A DNA stretch of 64,000 nt. Source: Corylus avellana (lineage: Eukaryota > Streptophyta > Magnoliopsida > Fagales > Betulaceae). Positions 23,680 to 36,800 of the stretch are shown here, piece by piece. The stretch spans positions 8,919,055-8,983,054 of the forward strand of contig NC_081541.1 in NCBI RefSeq assembly GCF_901000735.1, given 5' to 3'. Below the pieces are notes generated by a model that did no database searches, was not told the origin of the DNA, and worked only from the letters and a program-made list of their open reading frames with translations. Positions within the stretch are counted from its first letter, which is position 1; each line of letters opens with the position of its first letter. The translations under genes were made by a program, and so were the position numbers.

Positions 23680-26244
23680 CTATCCATAGCAACCATATTG
23701 GGAGAGCTCTACCACTTTCTGAGGGTCCCCATCTCGCAAGCAGGTAATGGGAGGAATAGTCAAGGTTTCCTGATTTCCATAAGCATTCCAGCAGAAGGGA
23801 TCATCCACTAGCTCCCCTTCATGTGGGAGAAGCTCCACGTCCGAAAGTGTGATATTTGTGCAAGCAATGGTGTCGCTGCAAGCAAAGTGGATTGGGGGGC
23901 TGCGCACGTCATAGGTGCCCTTTATGTTCCTGAAGGCCACGTCCGTGACATATACGGCTGAAGTTTCGTTCAAGCAAGCCTTTGAGAGGCAATAATATTG
24001 GTCTATTATTACGCAGTTCATGACGTTTTCCATTTGGATGTTCTCGAATGATATCCCTGTTACAGAGCCTGTTCCACCTTGCCATGTCTTGATCCTCAGC
24101 CCATTGTCCGATTCCTTAATCACTGCGTTGCGTACTGTTATGTTGGAAACGCACGCCCGGGAATTATGCACTCCAAGGCTTCCAATGCTGCAGAAAAAGA
24201 TAATGAATGAAATCGTTAGCCTTATTGCATATGAACCTTCATTCATTACTGGATTCCAAATGATTGTCTCAAGAGTTCCTCCATTAATGAAATATTTAAT
24301 CATTATCTTTTGTCCTTTTTCTTATGTTTCCTCTCTCTTCACGGCTTTAGGACTGAACCCCATCAATTGGGATGCCAATCTAGAGATTTCAAATTGTTAA
24401 ATTATCAGTAAGTTCCAAATAGGAAGAAAAAAAAAAGGGTAAATTTAATTATTAAACTATCTTTTAATAGGTGAAGATCAATGCGTTGAATATTCAATTG
24501 ACACGAGGTGAAGAAGTTAAAGTTTGAACCTAGAGCTTTTGACTTTGATACCATATTAAAATAATTAAATTACCACTTATCTCAGAAGGTTAAGCCAATA
24601 AAAAAATATATAAATTTAATCATTTAATCAATATTTTTAACACAAATAGTGTCAATTTTTGTTTTTTAACCTTGTGGAGATACCTCCAAGATGCTGGTGG
24701 ATCTATTATAGTGGCCACAGAATGTTTTTCGTTTAATATGCTTTCGGATAAACCGAACTAAAAGAATCGCTTTATACCCACAAAACACTTAAAACTACTT
24801 TCATGTCACAGTAAAACATTTTTTTCAACCAAAAAGCAAAAAACATAGTCTAAAATTATCACAGAAATTTAGCTAAGACTGAAGGGTAATAATTGCAAAG
24901 AAGCAGTTGGAAGATAAAAAAGCAGGATTTCAGCTTTCAATTTGTTTAAGAAAAAGGATGAGCACCTTATCCCGTGACTAGGCCCGCATGTGACACCCTC
25001 AATGTCAACATCTGAGCACCCCGGTCCGATCGAAATGCAATCATCGCCTGTTTTAATCAAATTTTGCATTATTTTATTTTGTCTAACACATAATACTAAA
25101 TACCCAAACTGAGTACGGAAGACAGATTATTTCCCTACCATTTCCTATCATGGTGTTGTATATTCCAACCGATTTGGTGTTCTCAATGTGGATCCCATCG
25201 GTATTGGGGCTAAGTTTTGGTGAAGAGATTGACAGCTTTTCTATCAGTACTCCATCACAGCCATCGAATTTCATATGGAACTGAGGACTATTTTGGATCT
25301 TTAAACCGCTGACCACCAAATTGGAGCTCATGAAGAATCTAATTAACTGTAAATTAAAAAAAGGTAAATAAGATTGTAGTTAAGACTGAAAAAGATTGAA
25401 CTTTTTCAAATATTTGAATTGGGTTTTTGATGATTCTACTTACTGCAGGGGAGTCACATGGCCCTGGCATTGTCGATCCATTAGGACCCTGAAAATTGCA
25501 TATTTCTAGGATTTTAGTAATGTAATATTTCATTTCCTTGGAATGAGTAGATACATATAATTTCACATAGATAACTCACCCGGTGAGGCTTGCATGGGAG
25601 AGCCCACCACTCCTGGCCATTCCCTTCAATGGTTCCTTTCCCTGTGAAAGTCATGTGGTCTAGTTGGTAAAACACAAGCCATTGCTTCCGGCTATCCGCT
25701 TTCGGCCAGGAATTTGGTCCCTTGGGTGGCATTAGCACCCCATCCACCTTTTCACATATGAAGCTTAATGTTAGATCATTAATTAATTTAATTAGTGAGG
25801 GCCAAGAAATTAAGGAGGAATCTTTATTTGAATACTTACTTGGAATACAAGTCCTGGCTTGCATGGCCCTGAGAAGATTGTTGAAGTGATTTTGAAACTA
25901 TAATCTGCTGGAGCCAGGACCACACCTGACTCTACTGCACAAGCAGCTTTCCATGCTGCTATAAACGCAGAAGTGTCATCAGCAGCACCGTCTCCAACTG
26001 CCCCAAAAGATGTTACATCGAAAACACAGGAGTTACCGGGATCATTAGGGTGCGGGTCGGAAGGAATTGCAGGAGGAGGAATAGCAGGGGATGAATGCCC
26101 TGGAGGTTTAGGGGGCGAGGCTGCAGGGGGGGTTTTGTTCTTCTGCTTCTTGTGGTAATGGAATCTTCCTTCCACATTGTTTGAGTTCTGAAAGATAAAG
26201 CTCGCTGTCACCCAAATGACTAATAGCGTGCGAGAAAGGTCCAT
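23680..26244 (-). CDS. secreted polygalacturonase (GH28), PGX3/At1g48100-like
   Basis: Hydrolyses alpha-1,4-galacturonan of pectin in the cell wall. Minus-strand exons: 25840-26244, 25580-25747, 25444-25488, 25139-25346, 24966-25047 and 23680-24187. They total 1416 bases (471 aa), all in phase. The start is the first in-frame ATG and gives a hydrophobic signal-like N terminus ([18 protein letters not shown]). A proline-rich stretch follows ([15 protein letters not shown]), then [12 protein letters not shown]. The four GH28 motifs are intact: [17 protein letters not shown] (two catalytic Asp), CGPSHGISIGSLG (His) and RIKTWQGG. Cysteines in the tail ([16 protein letters not shown]) fit the fold. 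The clade assignment to the PGX3 group rests on the proline-rich N terminus and remembered Arabidopsis sequence. Confidence 0.92.
24440..24605 (-). repeat. dispersed repeat fragment in polygalacturonase intron 5
   Basis: The minus strand reads through ATAAGTGGTAATTTAATTA, then ATATGGTATCAAAGTC and GGTTCAAACTTTAA. TGGTATCAnAGnC followed by GGTTCnAA is common in plant retroelements, as a tRNA primer site or tRNA-like box. Only a degraded copy is present. Confidence 0.35.
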
Positions 26245-26450
26245 GAGAAGCAAAGCAATCTTCAAAACTCTGAAGAACCACAGAATGCTGCCCAAAATGT
26301 TCCACTGAAAAGTGACAAAAACCTTCCAACACTCAGATTTCTAGCTTACTGCAGAAAACTAATGGAGGAGAAAGAAGAAACTAAAGAGGGTTCACTTCTA
26401 GAGGCCTCAAATAAATTATCCTGGCAAGGACCAGTTGAAGCAGAGGCTCT

Positions 26451-26458
26451 TATTTATA
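26451..26458 (-). promoter_or_regulatory. candidate TATA box of the polygalacturonase gene
   Basis: TATAAATA on the minus strand, 207 bases before the start codon. A transcription start about 30 bases downstream would give a leader of roughly 180 bases. Confidence 0.5.
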
Positions 26459-26459
26459 C

Positions 26460-28650
26460 TCAAAACTAAAAGTTTCTCTGAAGTACTGTTCTCATGCATA
26501 AGGTTGACACGTGTCAAGTTCAGGTAGACTAAAATGTTATTGTCTTTAGGAGAACGGCTGGAGGCTTTTTGAAGGCTTTTGGAGGTTGGCTTTCTGTGGG
26601 AAAGCCTGGCAGAGTAGTGTTAATTTGTTCTTCTGTGGATTTTATTTTTATCTCTGATGCTCTCACACCTTTCTTTCTCTCATGAGTCTCATGCTATTTT
26701 CCTATTTTTGCTTCAATGCCATGTGGGCCAAAGATTTGTGTTTCCTTTTCTTTCAATTCTTATATCACCTTTCTTTTTTCTTTTTTTCTTCTTTTTTTTT
26801 CTTCCTATTCTGTTCTTTTTAGTGACTTTTAGCTGTGAGGAATTGCATCTTCAATAGTACTTTGCTCTTGTGAACTTATTTGAGGCTCTTATTTCCTAGA
26901 AAAGCGTGCCAAACCAAATGCGTTCTTCATGTCCTCGTATCATGAGCTGTGCTGTCATACGAGGCATCTCTCCTTTGCACTCTTTTGTAGAGTACATGAA
27001 CATATCAATTAATAATATTAGTGCAGGATAAATCTTCCTACTTATCAATGCTTCAAGATAAATTTTTAAAGCATTAACACTGCAATTGCCCTTGTTGGTG
27101 TAAAAGGAATCAAATTCCAAAGTCTAGATAATTAATTAGCATTCTAATGCTTCCCAACCAGTACGATTCCATCTCTCTCGTGAGCTAATTAACTTAAGCA
27201 TCGAATATTGATTGAGATGTTTTATTCCCTCAGGACATTCTACTAAAATTAAAGCAGTGTAAATATCACATTTTTACCATCAATCATATCATAAACTATA
27301 TTTCATGTGACACGTATATTATATATTGCTGTTCTTTCATGAACTCTTTTATTGATAAGATCGAGAGAGAGACAGAAAGACAGAGAGGAGACAGAAAGAT
27401 CTCCAATGATATTTTCAATGTAAGGATGAGAGGATATAAAAATTTTAAATTTTAAATTTTTTTTTTTAAAAAATAGCAGTAGCAAATGGGTGAATGTGGT
27501 GGTTTTGACGTAAAAGCAATAGAACTCGTGACTCTTTGTTGTTGTTTTGCTTCTTGTGGCCATGGAAGTAGCTAGGAAGCATGTAGTAGGCGCGGGACAA
27601 TAGGATTAAACCATCCACGGGTAGATCCAAACCCGATGGGCCCATTAGCTAGCTAGAAAGTCCTCCTAATAAAGAACCCTTCCAAACAAACTTTAAACTC
27701 TCACGTGATTGCTCTTCAAACAAACTATACACACACAACAATTGCATCAACAGAAGTAATGAAGAATTGAGTTCACCTGAGTCACGTTACAGGATTCTAG
27801 GGAGCTTGGGAATTGCTTCGATCACCGTGCAAATTAAGCCAATGTCGATGTGTAGTGTAGCAATTGCATGTTGGTTGTGAAAAAATGTGAATTGGGAGAG
27901 GCTTTTTATAGGGGTTATTAGAAAGATGGCCTGGTAAATGCATGTGTTTGTCTCCGTCTGTCACGTGTACACTCTCACGGGCGGTTCCTAGAGCACTTTT
28001 TATGTTTCCTGACACTTGAAAGAGTGATGATTTTATGTTTCATGGCCTTCAGCCATGACACGTCGGATTCAGATACATGCATCCCACGTACGTTCTCTCT
28101 TATTGGGTTCTTGTGGCTGGCGGGGCCCGCCTGGGTAGGCCACGTGTGGGGCCTGCCACCCGCTGTGACGGAAGGGAGGGAGAGAGGGAGGCTCTCTCTA
28201 TCAGAGTTCCAACACCAAAATTCACATGCTGCTATAAGTTGAATTTGCTGAAATTTGAGGTGACCATCTCTAGATTCCTCTCACGCAATGGGAAGATGGA
28301 ATGGCGGCACGTGGCAGCTGCGATTTCACGGGTTGGTGTTTCTGTGTGTCACGGGTGACAGAAGGATTACGTACTAATTAAGGGATTATTAATGGTTAGA
28401 TACCCTAAACTTGGTACTTACACTGCTTACAAGACAACAAGAGAGACAATTTAAAGAGACAAGCATAAAAAATAGATGGCTGGGCACTGACGATCCATCA
28501 CCAAGAGAATTTTGGGTGGTCTGATTTTATTAAATCCCGGCGGCCAGCACCTATTTCTTCAGAGCTATATTTTTTGTTGTATATGTTGTAATGATTTCTC
28601 TAGTTAACTGCAATACCAGAGAGAGTGTCATTCATCCAAAAGTAAAAAAA
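26460..28650. other. polygalacturonase promoter side; several ACGTG motifs
   Basis: No gene was supported. Between 27700 and 28320 several ACGT-core motifs occur: CACGTG at 27702, TCACGTGTAC at 27961, CCACGTGTGG at 28140 and GCACGTGGC at 28308, plus ACGTCGG at 28061. They fit G-box/ABRE consensus. The block is more GC-rich than its surroundings. Confidence 0.4.
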
Positions 28651-28654
28651 AAAG

Positions 28655-28720
28655 TAAGGTAGTTCAGTCGGCTGTGGACCACGTCTAATAAAGCGGAGGT
28701 TACTAATTTGAATTTCTCAT
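28655..28720 (+). repeat. tRNA-related SINE-like fragment (sister of 7405-7490)
   Basis: TAGTTCAGTCGG (28660-28671) fits the A box TRGYNNARNNGG. ACTAATTTGAATTTCTC (28702-28718) sits at B-box distance and matches the copy at 7405-7490. GGACCACGTCTAATAAAGCG lies between the boxes, as in tRNA-derived repeats. Confidence 0.42.
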
Positions 28721-31137
28721 TTTCCTTCTATTGTGTGGACAAGTAAAAAATATAAAGGAGCCAAAAAAAACTATGGATTTCAAATTAGTAAACTTTTTTT
28801 TTCCATTCTAGTCAATGTGAGAGAGGGGAAAAGAGGGAGTAATTAGTAAACCTAATGTTAGTGAAATGTTCACTCGAATTCTATCTGTAGAAAGAGCACA
28901 ACGCGCGATTGGTTTTAATTTGCATTAATGTCTCATACTCGTTTGACTTTTGGGTGAAAACTTGTGCTCAATACAACTATGCGAAATATGGGAGTGTCTG
29001 GTAATAAAAGATTGTAAAACTTTGTCCATATTTTAACGGTTGATTTTTTTTTCTCAAAAGAAAATGCTTCATTTTCTCTCTTGATTCTTTTTTCATTCTC
29101 ATACTTTTTTAAATTATATTGAGTTTGTAGAGTCATATGAGTTTCACACATAGCCATATAAATTCAATGGTAGATTTGAAAAGTGAAATGACAGAAGATA
29201 ATACATAGTGTTAAAACAGTTTTCGATTAAGTGAATTCAAGGGGAAGCAAGTTGCCTCTTTAATGTTGCTCCTTCTTGATCTGCAAGATAAAAAGATGGT
29301 TAAGAGAGCTCACCAGGGCGTTTCCGGCGAATCTTTCTCCGATGGTTAAGTCAATGACCTTCTTTGTAGGGATGATAGTATATTTGAAAATGAGTTGATC
29401 GAGCGTGTACCTTTATTTGTTGGTTATCTTCTTTATTTATAGCATAGCCACTAAATGAGATAATGAATACCAGCCGGGCGGAGGATCCGGGATTAGGTGT
29501 AACCAATGGAGAGTTAGTGATGGCCAAGCGGAGAATTTGTGATCCACGTGTAACTGATGGAGAGTTGATGACAAGATCTTTCGTTCGGATAACCGAATCT
29601 AATGTTCAGATGACTTTATGGGCGCACGTAACGCTTATAAGCATTTACTAACTTGTAACTGATGCCTCCTGTTAATGATCATTGAATAGCTTTCTTCCGA
29701 TTATACTTGTATCCTCGGGTACCTACCCCCCGATGATTATAATATAGCATCTGGGAGATTCCTCCGATAGTCTGAGCAATTGATAAGCTAGACCTTTTTG
29801 GGCTGGCCCTGTGCTAGTGGAAACTTTAAGCCCATATTGGCATTCCTTGATGATCCGGGCCCATGGGCTCAGGTCTTATAACATGTATGAACATATAGCA
29901 CATCTCTTTCCCAAATTAGGTTAACTAGATGGATTTTCATATATGGCTTTCATTCCATCTTATTTTTGAAAACAAACTACAAAGTTGTTCTCTAAATAAA
30001 AAATAAAATTCTAAGAAAATAAAATACAAAACATTTTTCCAAAAAAAAATGTTGTCTTCTCCATTGAATTTTATTGTATTGTGGCCACCCACCGTCTAGT
30101 TTGGCATCATGTGGTGGCCGCCAGCTAGTTTTAACAACCATGTAGTGGCCGCCAATCAGATTTGGTGGCCACTGCTAGGGCAGCCGGAGCACCACCATAA
30201 TGGCGGCACCATTACTATGGTGCTACAATTTTACTTTTTTTTTTTGTTATAAAAATAAATCTCACATTTAAATTTTTACAAAACACTTCTAAAATTTTAT
30301 CAAATCACTTTTCAGCTTTTCTCAAACGTGACTTCCACCAAATCAATTTTCAACTTTTACTTTCTTTTTTTTCAAAATTCAAAACTCAAAACAATTCTCA
30401 AAATTTTATCAAATAAACTATATAGAGGTTTTTGTCTTCTCCGTTGAGGAGCATGGAGCACAAAGAACGCTGGGTACTATCAAAACTGAGTCCATTAATG
30501 TGACTTACCAAAAAAAAAAAACAAAAGTCCATTAATGTGGCGGCTCGAAAGCCCGTGATGTATCAGAACCACTTGCAATTGGGCTTCGTCTATGGCCCAG
30601 GTACCACATGGACGTCCTATCATGCGTGCACGTAGGGAACTTTAATGGTTCAATAAAATAAAATAAAGCCTAGCATATGAAAAATTTAATATAGTACCTA
30701 GTAAAGTTGCGGCCCGCAGTGGTGTGACGTAAAAACGGCGGACAGGAGGACGGCCAAGACTGGCCAACTAGAATAAGCAGCAACTTTTTTGCTTTGTCCG
30801 GTATGACGTCTTTCGTCATCGGAAAATCCGAAAATATGCTTGCTTTGTTGTCCTTTTTCTCTCGCCAGCATATGCATGATATACCGTATATAATGGCTTT
30901 GTTCATAGATTGATTGTAAATGAGTGTATTACCACGAATAGATCATTCACTTTCCAATGTGACATGGGCAGTTGAAAATCAATGGAGATGCACTTGAGCT
31001 TTCCTGTTTGCCTCGTCAATATTAAGGATTAGAGTCAATCTAAAAACTTAATTTTTGTACCAATTGAGCTAATATGGAGGACCCGTAAATTATTTGATTT
31101 TATTCCATCAATAAAGTTAATCCAATAATTTATAAGT
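28721..31137. other. intergenic, repeat-like but unassigned
   Basis: No gene. Near 29488-29572 a phrase of about 45 bases (GATCC ... GTGTAAC ... GATGGAGAGTT) is repeated with changes. A stretch at 30075-30200 repeats GTGGTGGCCGCC-like words. Both suggest old repeats that I cannot name. Confidence 0.35.
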
Positions 31138-31523
31138 GATTTTCAATTCGACCATCAATGTTTCAATTTTTGCAATGCACTCTCCCAAGCTTGCAATTTT
31201 TTTTTAATTCGACCAATTTCATCCAAAAATTTTCATATTGTTCCTAATTTATTTTTTTATACAAAAATTTTAAAAATATATATATTGGGGGTGGCTAGCC
31301 ACTCCATTGGCCATCTGGCCATTTTTGCAACCCAAATTTTTTTTTTTTTAAAAATAAAAAATAAAAAATAAAAAAAATTATGGGCAATATGGGAATTTTT
31401 GGATGAAATTGGTCAAATTGAAAAAAATTTGCAAGTTTTTGAGAGGTGCATTACAAAAATTGAAACATTTGTGGTCGAATTGACAATCGCCCCAAACTTA
31501 GGGGGGGTAAAGTGTAATTTTTC
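31138..31523. mobile_element. fold-back element related to the one at 39799-40714
   Basis: Left arm: TTTTCAATTCGACCATCAAT and TTTTTGCAATGCACTCTC. Right arm: GAGAGGTGCATTACAAAAAT, GTGGTCGAATTG and GGGGGGTAAAGTGTAATTTT. These arms are the same words as the arms of the 39799-40714 element, but the core is short and the outer left arm is missing. Confidence 0.65.
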
Positions 31524-31760
31524 CTTTATCTTTGGTTGTCATGAGATAATTCCGATGTGCTTGCTTAAATCCTTCGGAGTTAGATTATGCTGGAAGAGAA
31601 AGTAAAACATTGCCAAGGATGGGCTGCTTTCATAGGAAGGGAAACGGATCTTCTCTAATTCACTTGAAATTTAGAGTATTCATTTAGTGTAATTATGAAG
31701 GTATATTTGTCCAAAACATTTTGTCTAAAAAATAAATAGACAATATTACTCTCCTAAATG

Positions 31761-32580
31761 CACTAAGACTCCGTTTATTTCAACGTAAAATGATTTTCAT
31801 AAAATGATTTTTGCATTTTACGGTGTTTAGTACGACGTAAAACTGTGCTCAACGAAAAATATTTTTCCTTCAACTGAAAATTCTTTATTAATTTTCGGTC
31901 TGACTTTCAGCATCTCATTCTCAAATCGACAGACCCTATCAAGATCAGCCCAAGACCCCGTCGAGACCTGCCCGATACCTCTCCGGGACTTGACCGGGAT
32001 TTGCTCAGGACCCGCCCTTTCGGTAGAAAACATTTTCCTTGAAAATAATTTCTTAGAAAACATTTTCATTGAAAATGATTTATTATAAAATATTTTTCAA
32101 TATTTGACATGTACGAAAAATCAGGCAAGTTTCGGTCGGGTCCCCGACATCGGAAAATGGAAAACATTTTCAGCAGAAAACATTTCCCTAAAAAACATTT
32201 TACAGTATTTGGTGTGTACACAAAGTCATATTAAACACTAAATTGTGAAAATGTCCATGTCGGGTCTTGGACGGGTCCTGCCGGGTCTCGAGTTGATCCT
32301 GATAGGGTCTTAATAGGGTCTAGGTGGGGTCCGGGCGAGTCCCGGGTGAGTCGCAGTGGGGTCCTTGTGGGACTTGGTTCGAACACCTCTAAGACTTTGT
32401 CAAGACATTTTCGTAATTTAGAGTTTAATATGATTTATTGAAAAAAATATATAAAAAACTTTGATTTTTTGTGTGCACGCTAAACGCCGTAAAATGTTTT
32501 CAGCATAAAACATTTTTAGAAAAAATGACTTTCCTGAAAATATTTTCCGATGTAAACTATTTTATGTCGAAAAAAATGAG
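31761..32580. mobile_element. fold-back element, hAT-like candidate, with 8-bp flanking repeat
   Basis: The left end (ACTCCGTTTATTTCAACGTA, AAATGATTTTC) pairs with the right end (GAAAATATTTTCCGATG, TTTTATGTCGAAAAAAATGAG). The identical 8-mer CCTAAATG lies at 31753-31760 and 32581-32588. The interior holds inverted arms of GGGTC-type words and repeated 'gaaaacattttc' units. Confidence 0.55.
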
Positions 32581-32639
32581 CCTAAATGGCTACGATCCTT
32601 TTCCCATGGGAAGCATGGAGAGGTGTTTGGGCGCAAATT

Positions 32640-33340
32640 TGGGTCTTCCTTGTGTTTAGGAAAATTTAAAGAAAACCACAAAAACTTACTCACATCAGAT
32701 TCCTTATATTTAACTAACCATAAAGGGTTGCTACAGTGTTTTCTAATGTGTAGGGAACAATTATTTTAATATAAACATTTATTTTTCCTATCTCATCTTT
32801 CATCTTTTTGTCTTTTTAATTAGAGATTGTGTTGAAATTTTGTGAAAAAAAAAAATGAGGGTAGATAGAGAACTTGTATTTTGTAAATAAATAATATTTT
32901 AATGGTATATGGAAAAGTAAGGGAAACTATTGTGAAATATATTTCATAGGGAATCAAAAAGTAGTTTTGTGCTATAAACTTAGGAAAAATAAAAGGGAAG
33001 CGGCTGCTAGTGCTCTCACAATAGCTTCTCGTACTTTTCCCTATATTATTAAAAATATTATTTATTTTCAAAATACAAGTTTCATACCTAAAATTGTAGA
33101 GTCCAATTTTTGACAAAATCCCTAATAAAAGGCAAAAAGTTGAGAGATGAGAGAAGAAAGATAAATATTTATATTAAAATAATGTATAAGGAAGTTTTTT
33201 TGGTTCCCTACACATTGGGTAGCATTATAACATTCTCAATGTTTAGGGAAGCTGTTGCATGACTTTTTGTGATTTTTTTTGAGATTTTTCCTATATATAA
33301 GAAAGAGAATGAGTTATAAAATGTCTGTTGCTAGTGCTAT
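32640..33340. mobile_element. large fold-back element
   Basis: The left arm near 32745-32818 (TGTGTAGGGAACAATTATTT, then ATCTCATCTTTCATC) pairs with the right arm near 33128-33215 (GAGATGAGAGAAGAAAGATA, then TTGGTTCCCTACACA). 'Gctagtgctct' words near 33005 and 33330 link it to the element at 18187-18400. It lies just upstream of VPS13. Confidence 0.6.
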
Positions 33341-33784
33341 GACGAAGTGCCTAATTTGACTTGCGATTGTAGTATAGAAGGCCGACTTATTTTTAAAGTT
33401 TTGAAGGGGTAAATAAAAATATAATAATAATAATAATAATATTTTTTTGAAAAAAAAAAAAAATAATTAGGGGCTAAAGTTTATTTTATTTAAAAAATAG
33501 AAAAGTAAACCTTGTTAGACAAGACCAAAGACGGACCAACGATACATGCAACTGATCGGGAACCTTCGTGTAATTTTTACAAAATTTCAAATGACCGTCC
33601 TAAATATAATATACGTTTCGCAGAATCGCATAGGCACACACAGTTTCGCTATTCTATTTCTCGCATTTACGCACAGAACTGTCTATTTCGCTAGGCTCCT
33701 TTCTGTTTACAGGTCACAGAAATACAAGGCGTTTGACATTGAACAAGCAAACCCTAGAGTTTTGGTGCGGATTCTCAGACTTAT

Positions 33785-33838
33785 ATGGCGATTCTTGACC
33801 CTCCATCGTCGTCGATTTGTGGATTGATCGGGTTGTAA
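33785..33838 (+). promoter_or_regulatory. 17-codon upstream ORF in the VPS13 leader
   Basis: An ATG-initiated frame reads MAILDPPSSSICGLIGL and stops 48 bases before the VPS13 start codon. A second mini-uORF (ATG TTT TAG) follows at 33847-33855. Both lie in the presumed mature leader, since exon 1 contains the VPS13 ATG at 33887. The effect on translation is inferred. Confidence 0.45.
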
Positions 33839-33886
33839 GCTCGTTCATGTTTTAGCCGATAGTACGAATCGGCTCGATTCGTCACC

Positions 33887-36800
33887 ATGTTCGAGGCTCA
33901 CGTACGTCTCTAAATATAAATTCTAGTTTGGCGATGATTCACTTGAATTTTCATTTGATAGTTTGTGAAATTTGACAAAGAGCTTGAATTACAGCATTGT
34001 ATATTATTTGTTTTTGTTGATTTTTGATATGGTTGTTGTTTGGATATTTGCTAAGTGTTTATGGAGTTTTTGTTTGGCAATGTCTTGCTATTGCTCCATT
34101 TTCTTTTAACTTTGAAATATGCTATCATTTTTTATTTGTTAATTGGTTGACATAGCTTAATCTTACGTGGGGAATTTGAGACCGGAGCTAAGGTTAGTAT
34201 TGGGAACTGATTTACTGGGGTTTGAAATGTTTAGACATTGTAGCGTAATAGGAAGCGTCTCCTGAGTTGCGTTGGATACACTAGCGTGCATGCCGAGGGG
34301 CGTGAAGGTTAAAATGAACCTAAAAGTCCAATACTCTTTGACTCAGAATAGTTCAAGCTGAATTTGGACTAAACGTCCAGTTGCAAGTGTTGCTATACGT
34401 TTTTGTTTTTCAAAGATTCGTCAAGAACGGTCCGATACATTTTAGTGGAAAGGATAATTATACTAGGAGATTGCAAGTCCAATCACACTTTCTGGCTCAA
34501 AGACGCTTCAAATATGAATTATTTAGTGAAAATGAGAATGTTGGAGTAATGAGTGGCAAGACAAGAAAGGACATGAGATTTAAAATTGGTGCAGTTTTGA
34601 AAAGTGAAGAGTAGCTCTTGTGGGAAGAAGATAAGATAATTGTGGCTGAAATGTCCAGGTTATGTAATATGTGTAAAGATGATCAATGGTTGGTCCTTAT
34701 GGAATATAATATGTGGGAACAACGGGCAGATTTCCCTTCTATTATGAAAATTTTGCATTTCGGATCAGAATTGATACTAAAGTTCAAATTGTGAAACAGG
34801 GTTCTCTCAAATGCTTACCCGCGTTGGTTAATTGCTAGCTGATATTAAAAAAGACTAATGAACTGAGTTGTTATGAGAACTTGAGTGGGATCAGGTGCCT
34901 AGGTGTGCCTAGGTAGTTTTGTCGCTTAGTGTTGCAATGAGAATGCACATCAAAGTTTCTGTTGCATTAATTTATATCACAATAAAAGGAAATCGCCTTC
35001 TCAACCACTGTAAATAGTTATGTACACTTGGCTCAGTCTTTGCTTAGGCTCTTGTAAATGTAGCCTGCACTGCCAATACTTAATTGGTTTTAAAAAGCTT
35101 AGGTGAAAGGTCAAGAAGAATTTACCTTGGTTGCATAGTTTTTGGGTCATGCAATCAACTTATCGCCTGCCAAATTCTCAAATCTAGAAATGGCATATAC
35201 ACTATAGCACTATTTATACCTTACAATGATACTACTTGGATAATCCCAGCTACATATGTGATTTGCAAAAATTTGGAAATAAAATTATAAATTTCAACAT
35301 GCATGTGATACTTCTCGAATACTTATAGATATGTAGAGGACACACCTTCACTGTTAGGATAGCCCCTCTTTAATTTTAGGTAGGAGTTAATTATAACAAA
35401 AAAAAAGTAGGGTTTATGGCACACTTTAGGCATTTTTTTTTTTTTTTTTTGATTTTCTTTGGGGTTCTCCTTTTGTAGACTCCTTATGTACTTAGGTTTC
35501 TTTGCCCCTTTTGGCTCTTTTAAATATATTTTATCAATTATCAAATAAATTTTTGCCTTTTGGTGTGAATGGTAATCTTTGTCTTGTATAAATTAGGAAA
35601 ACCTTTTTGTGCTTAATTCACTGTGAGACACAACTACATAATATTCAACAATTTGATACTATGCACGCACCCACACAATGACTCATAAATTCATAAATTG
35701 TACATCCAGATACATGCATAACATTTGATCCTGGTGTCCTGTACCAAACACATTCACAAGTAGATGACATTGTTATTAATATTTCTAACAGTTTTTTTCT
35801 GAGTCTTAGATGAAACATGGCTATAGAATATTACTAATTATATTAAGGGGTTTAGGAATGAAAAATGTAGTTTGATACATCACCCTATTGTATAAGATGA
35901 GTTTTAGAAAGTTGTTAATTGCTTATATGGTTCAATAGGGTGTATAAAGGGTGTTTATTTATTTATTTTTTTTGAATGGATGATGTTATAAATCTAAAAT
36001 ATAGAAAAATCTTAGAGGACATGGCACTCTCTTGTGCTTGCGCTTAGATGGGCAAAACTTAGAAGTTTGAACCATTTATCTAAAAGTTTGAACTATTTAT
36101 CTAGACTATGTCCTTATGCTTTTTAATCTCTTCTGATTTTCTCTGTTTTCTCATACCGTGCTTTAAGACAAGTTATGTAAACAAATTCCTATTAAATTAT
36201 TGTTCTGGAGTTGTTTTACATAACTTTTCTTAAATCTTGTGGATATGAGATGGTTTAATACTTAATGAAATTTAGCAATTCTGTTTGGAAATCATGTGGA
36301 TAAAATAGTTGCTTATGATCTTTGTCGGTAGGTTCTGCATTTGCTTCGAAGGTACTTGGGTGAATATGTCCATGGGCTCTCAGTTGAGGCTTTAAGAATC
36401 AGTGTCTGGAAAGGTTTGTCCTCCGATCTTCAGTGTGCTTGTATGCCATGGTTTACTGTTCCTGTTCACCTCCTTATTTGAGCTAGGATTTCAACAATTT
36501 GAGTTGTTGTTTCCTGTCGAAGCAATATGTTTACTGGATAAGTGAAACATGCTGGAATTCATTGGTACAAATGCGTTTTGACTTGTTGATATGGCATTGG
36601 CTGACAACATCATGTCAGCTTGGTCAAGATTAATTACTTTTTTCAGGTTAAAAGATTTTTTTTCCCTCACAAATGATGTTTCTTATGTGTTTTTTTCACA
36701 GGTGATGTTGTTCTCAAGGATTTGAAATTGAAGGCGGAGGCTCTAAATTCACTAAAACTTCCAGTCACTGTGAAAGCTGGTTTTGTTGGTACCATAACAT

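Noticed and set aside
26245..26295. Longer polygalacturonase start
   Set aside because: The upstream in-frame codon is TTG. The first ATG at 26244 gives a good signal-like N terminus.
27303..28015. Minus-strand short frames between polygalacturonase and VPS13
   Set aside because: Low complexity or no domain, and no splice partners found.
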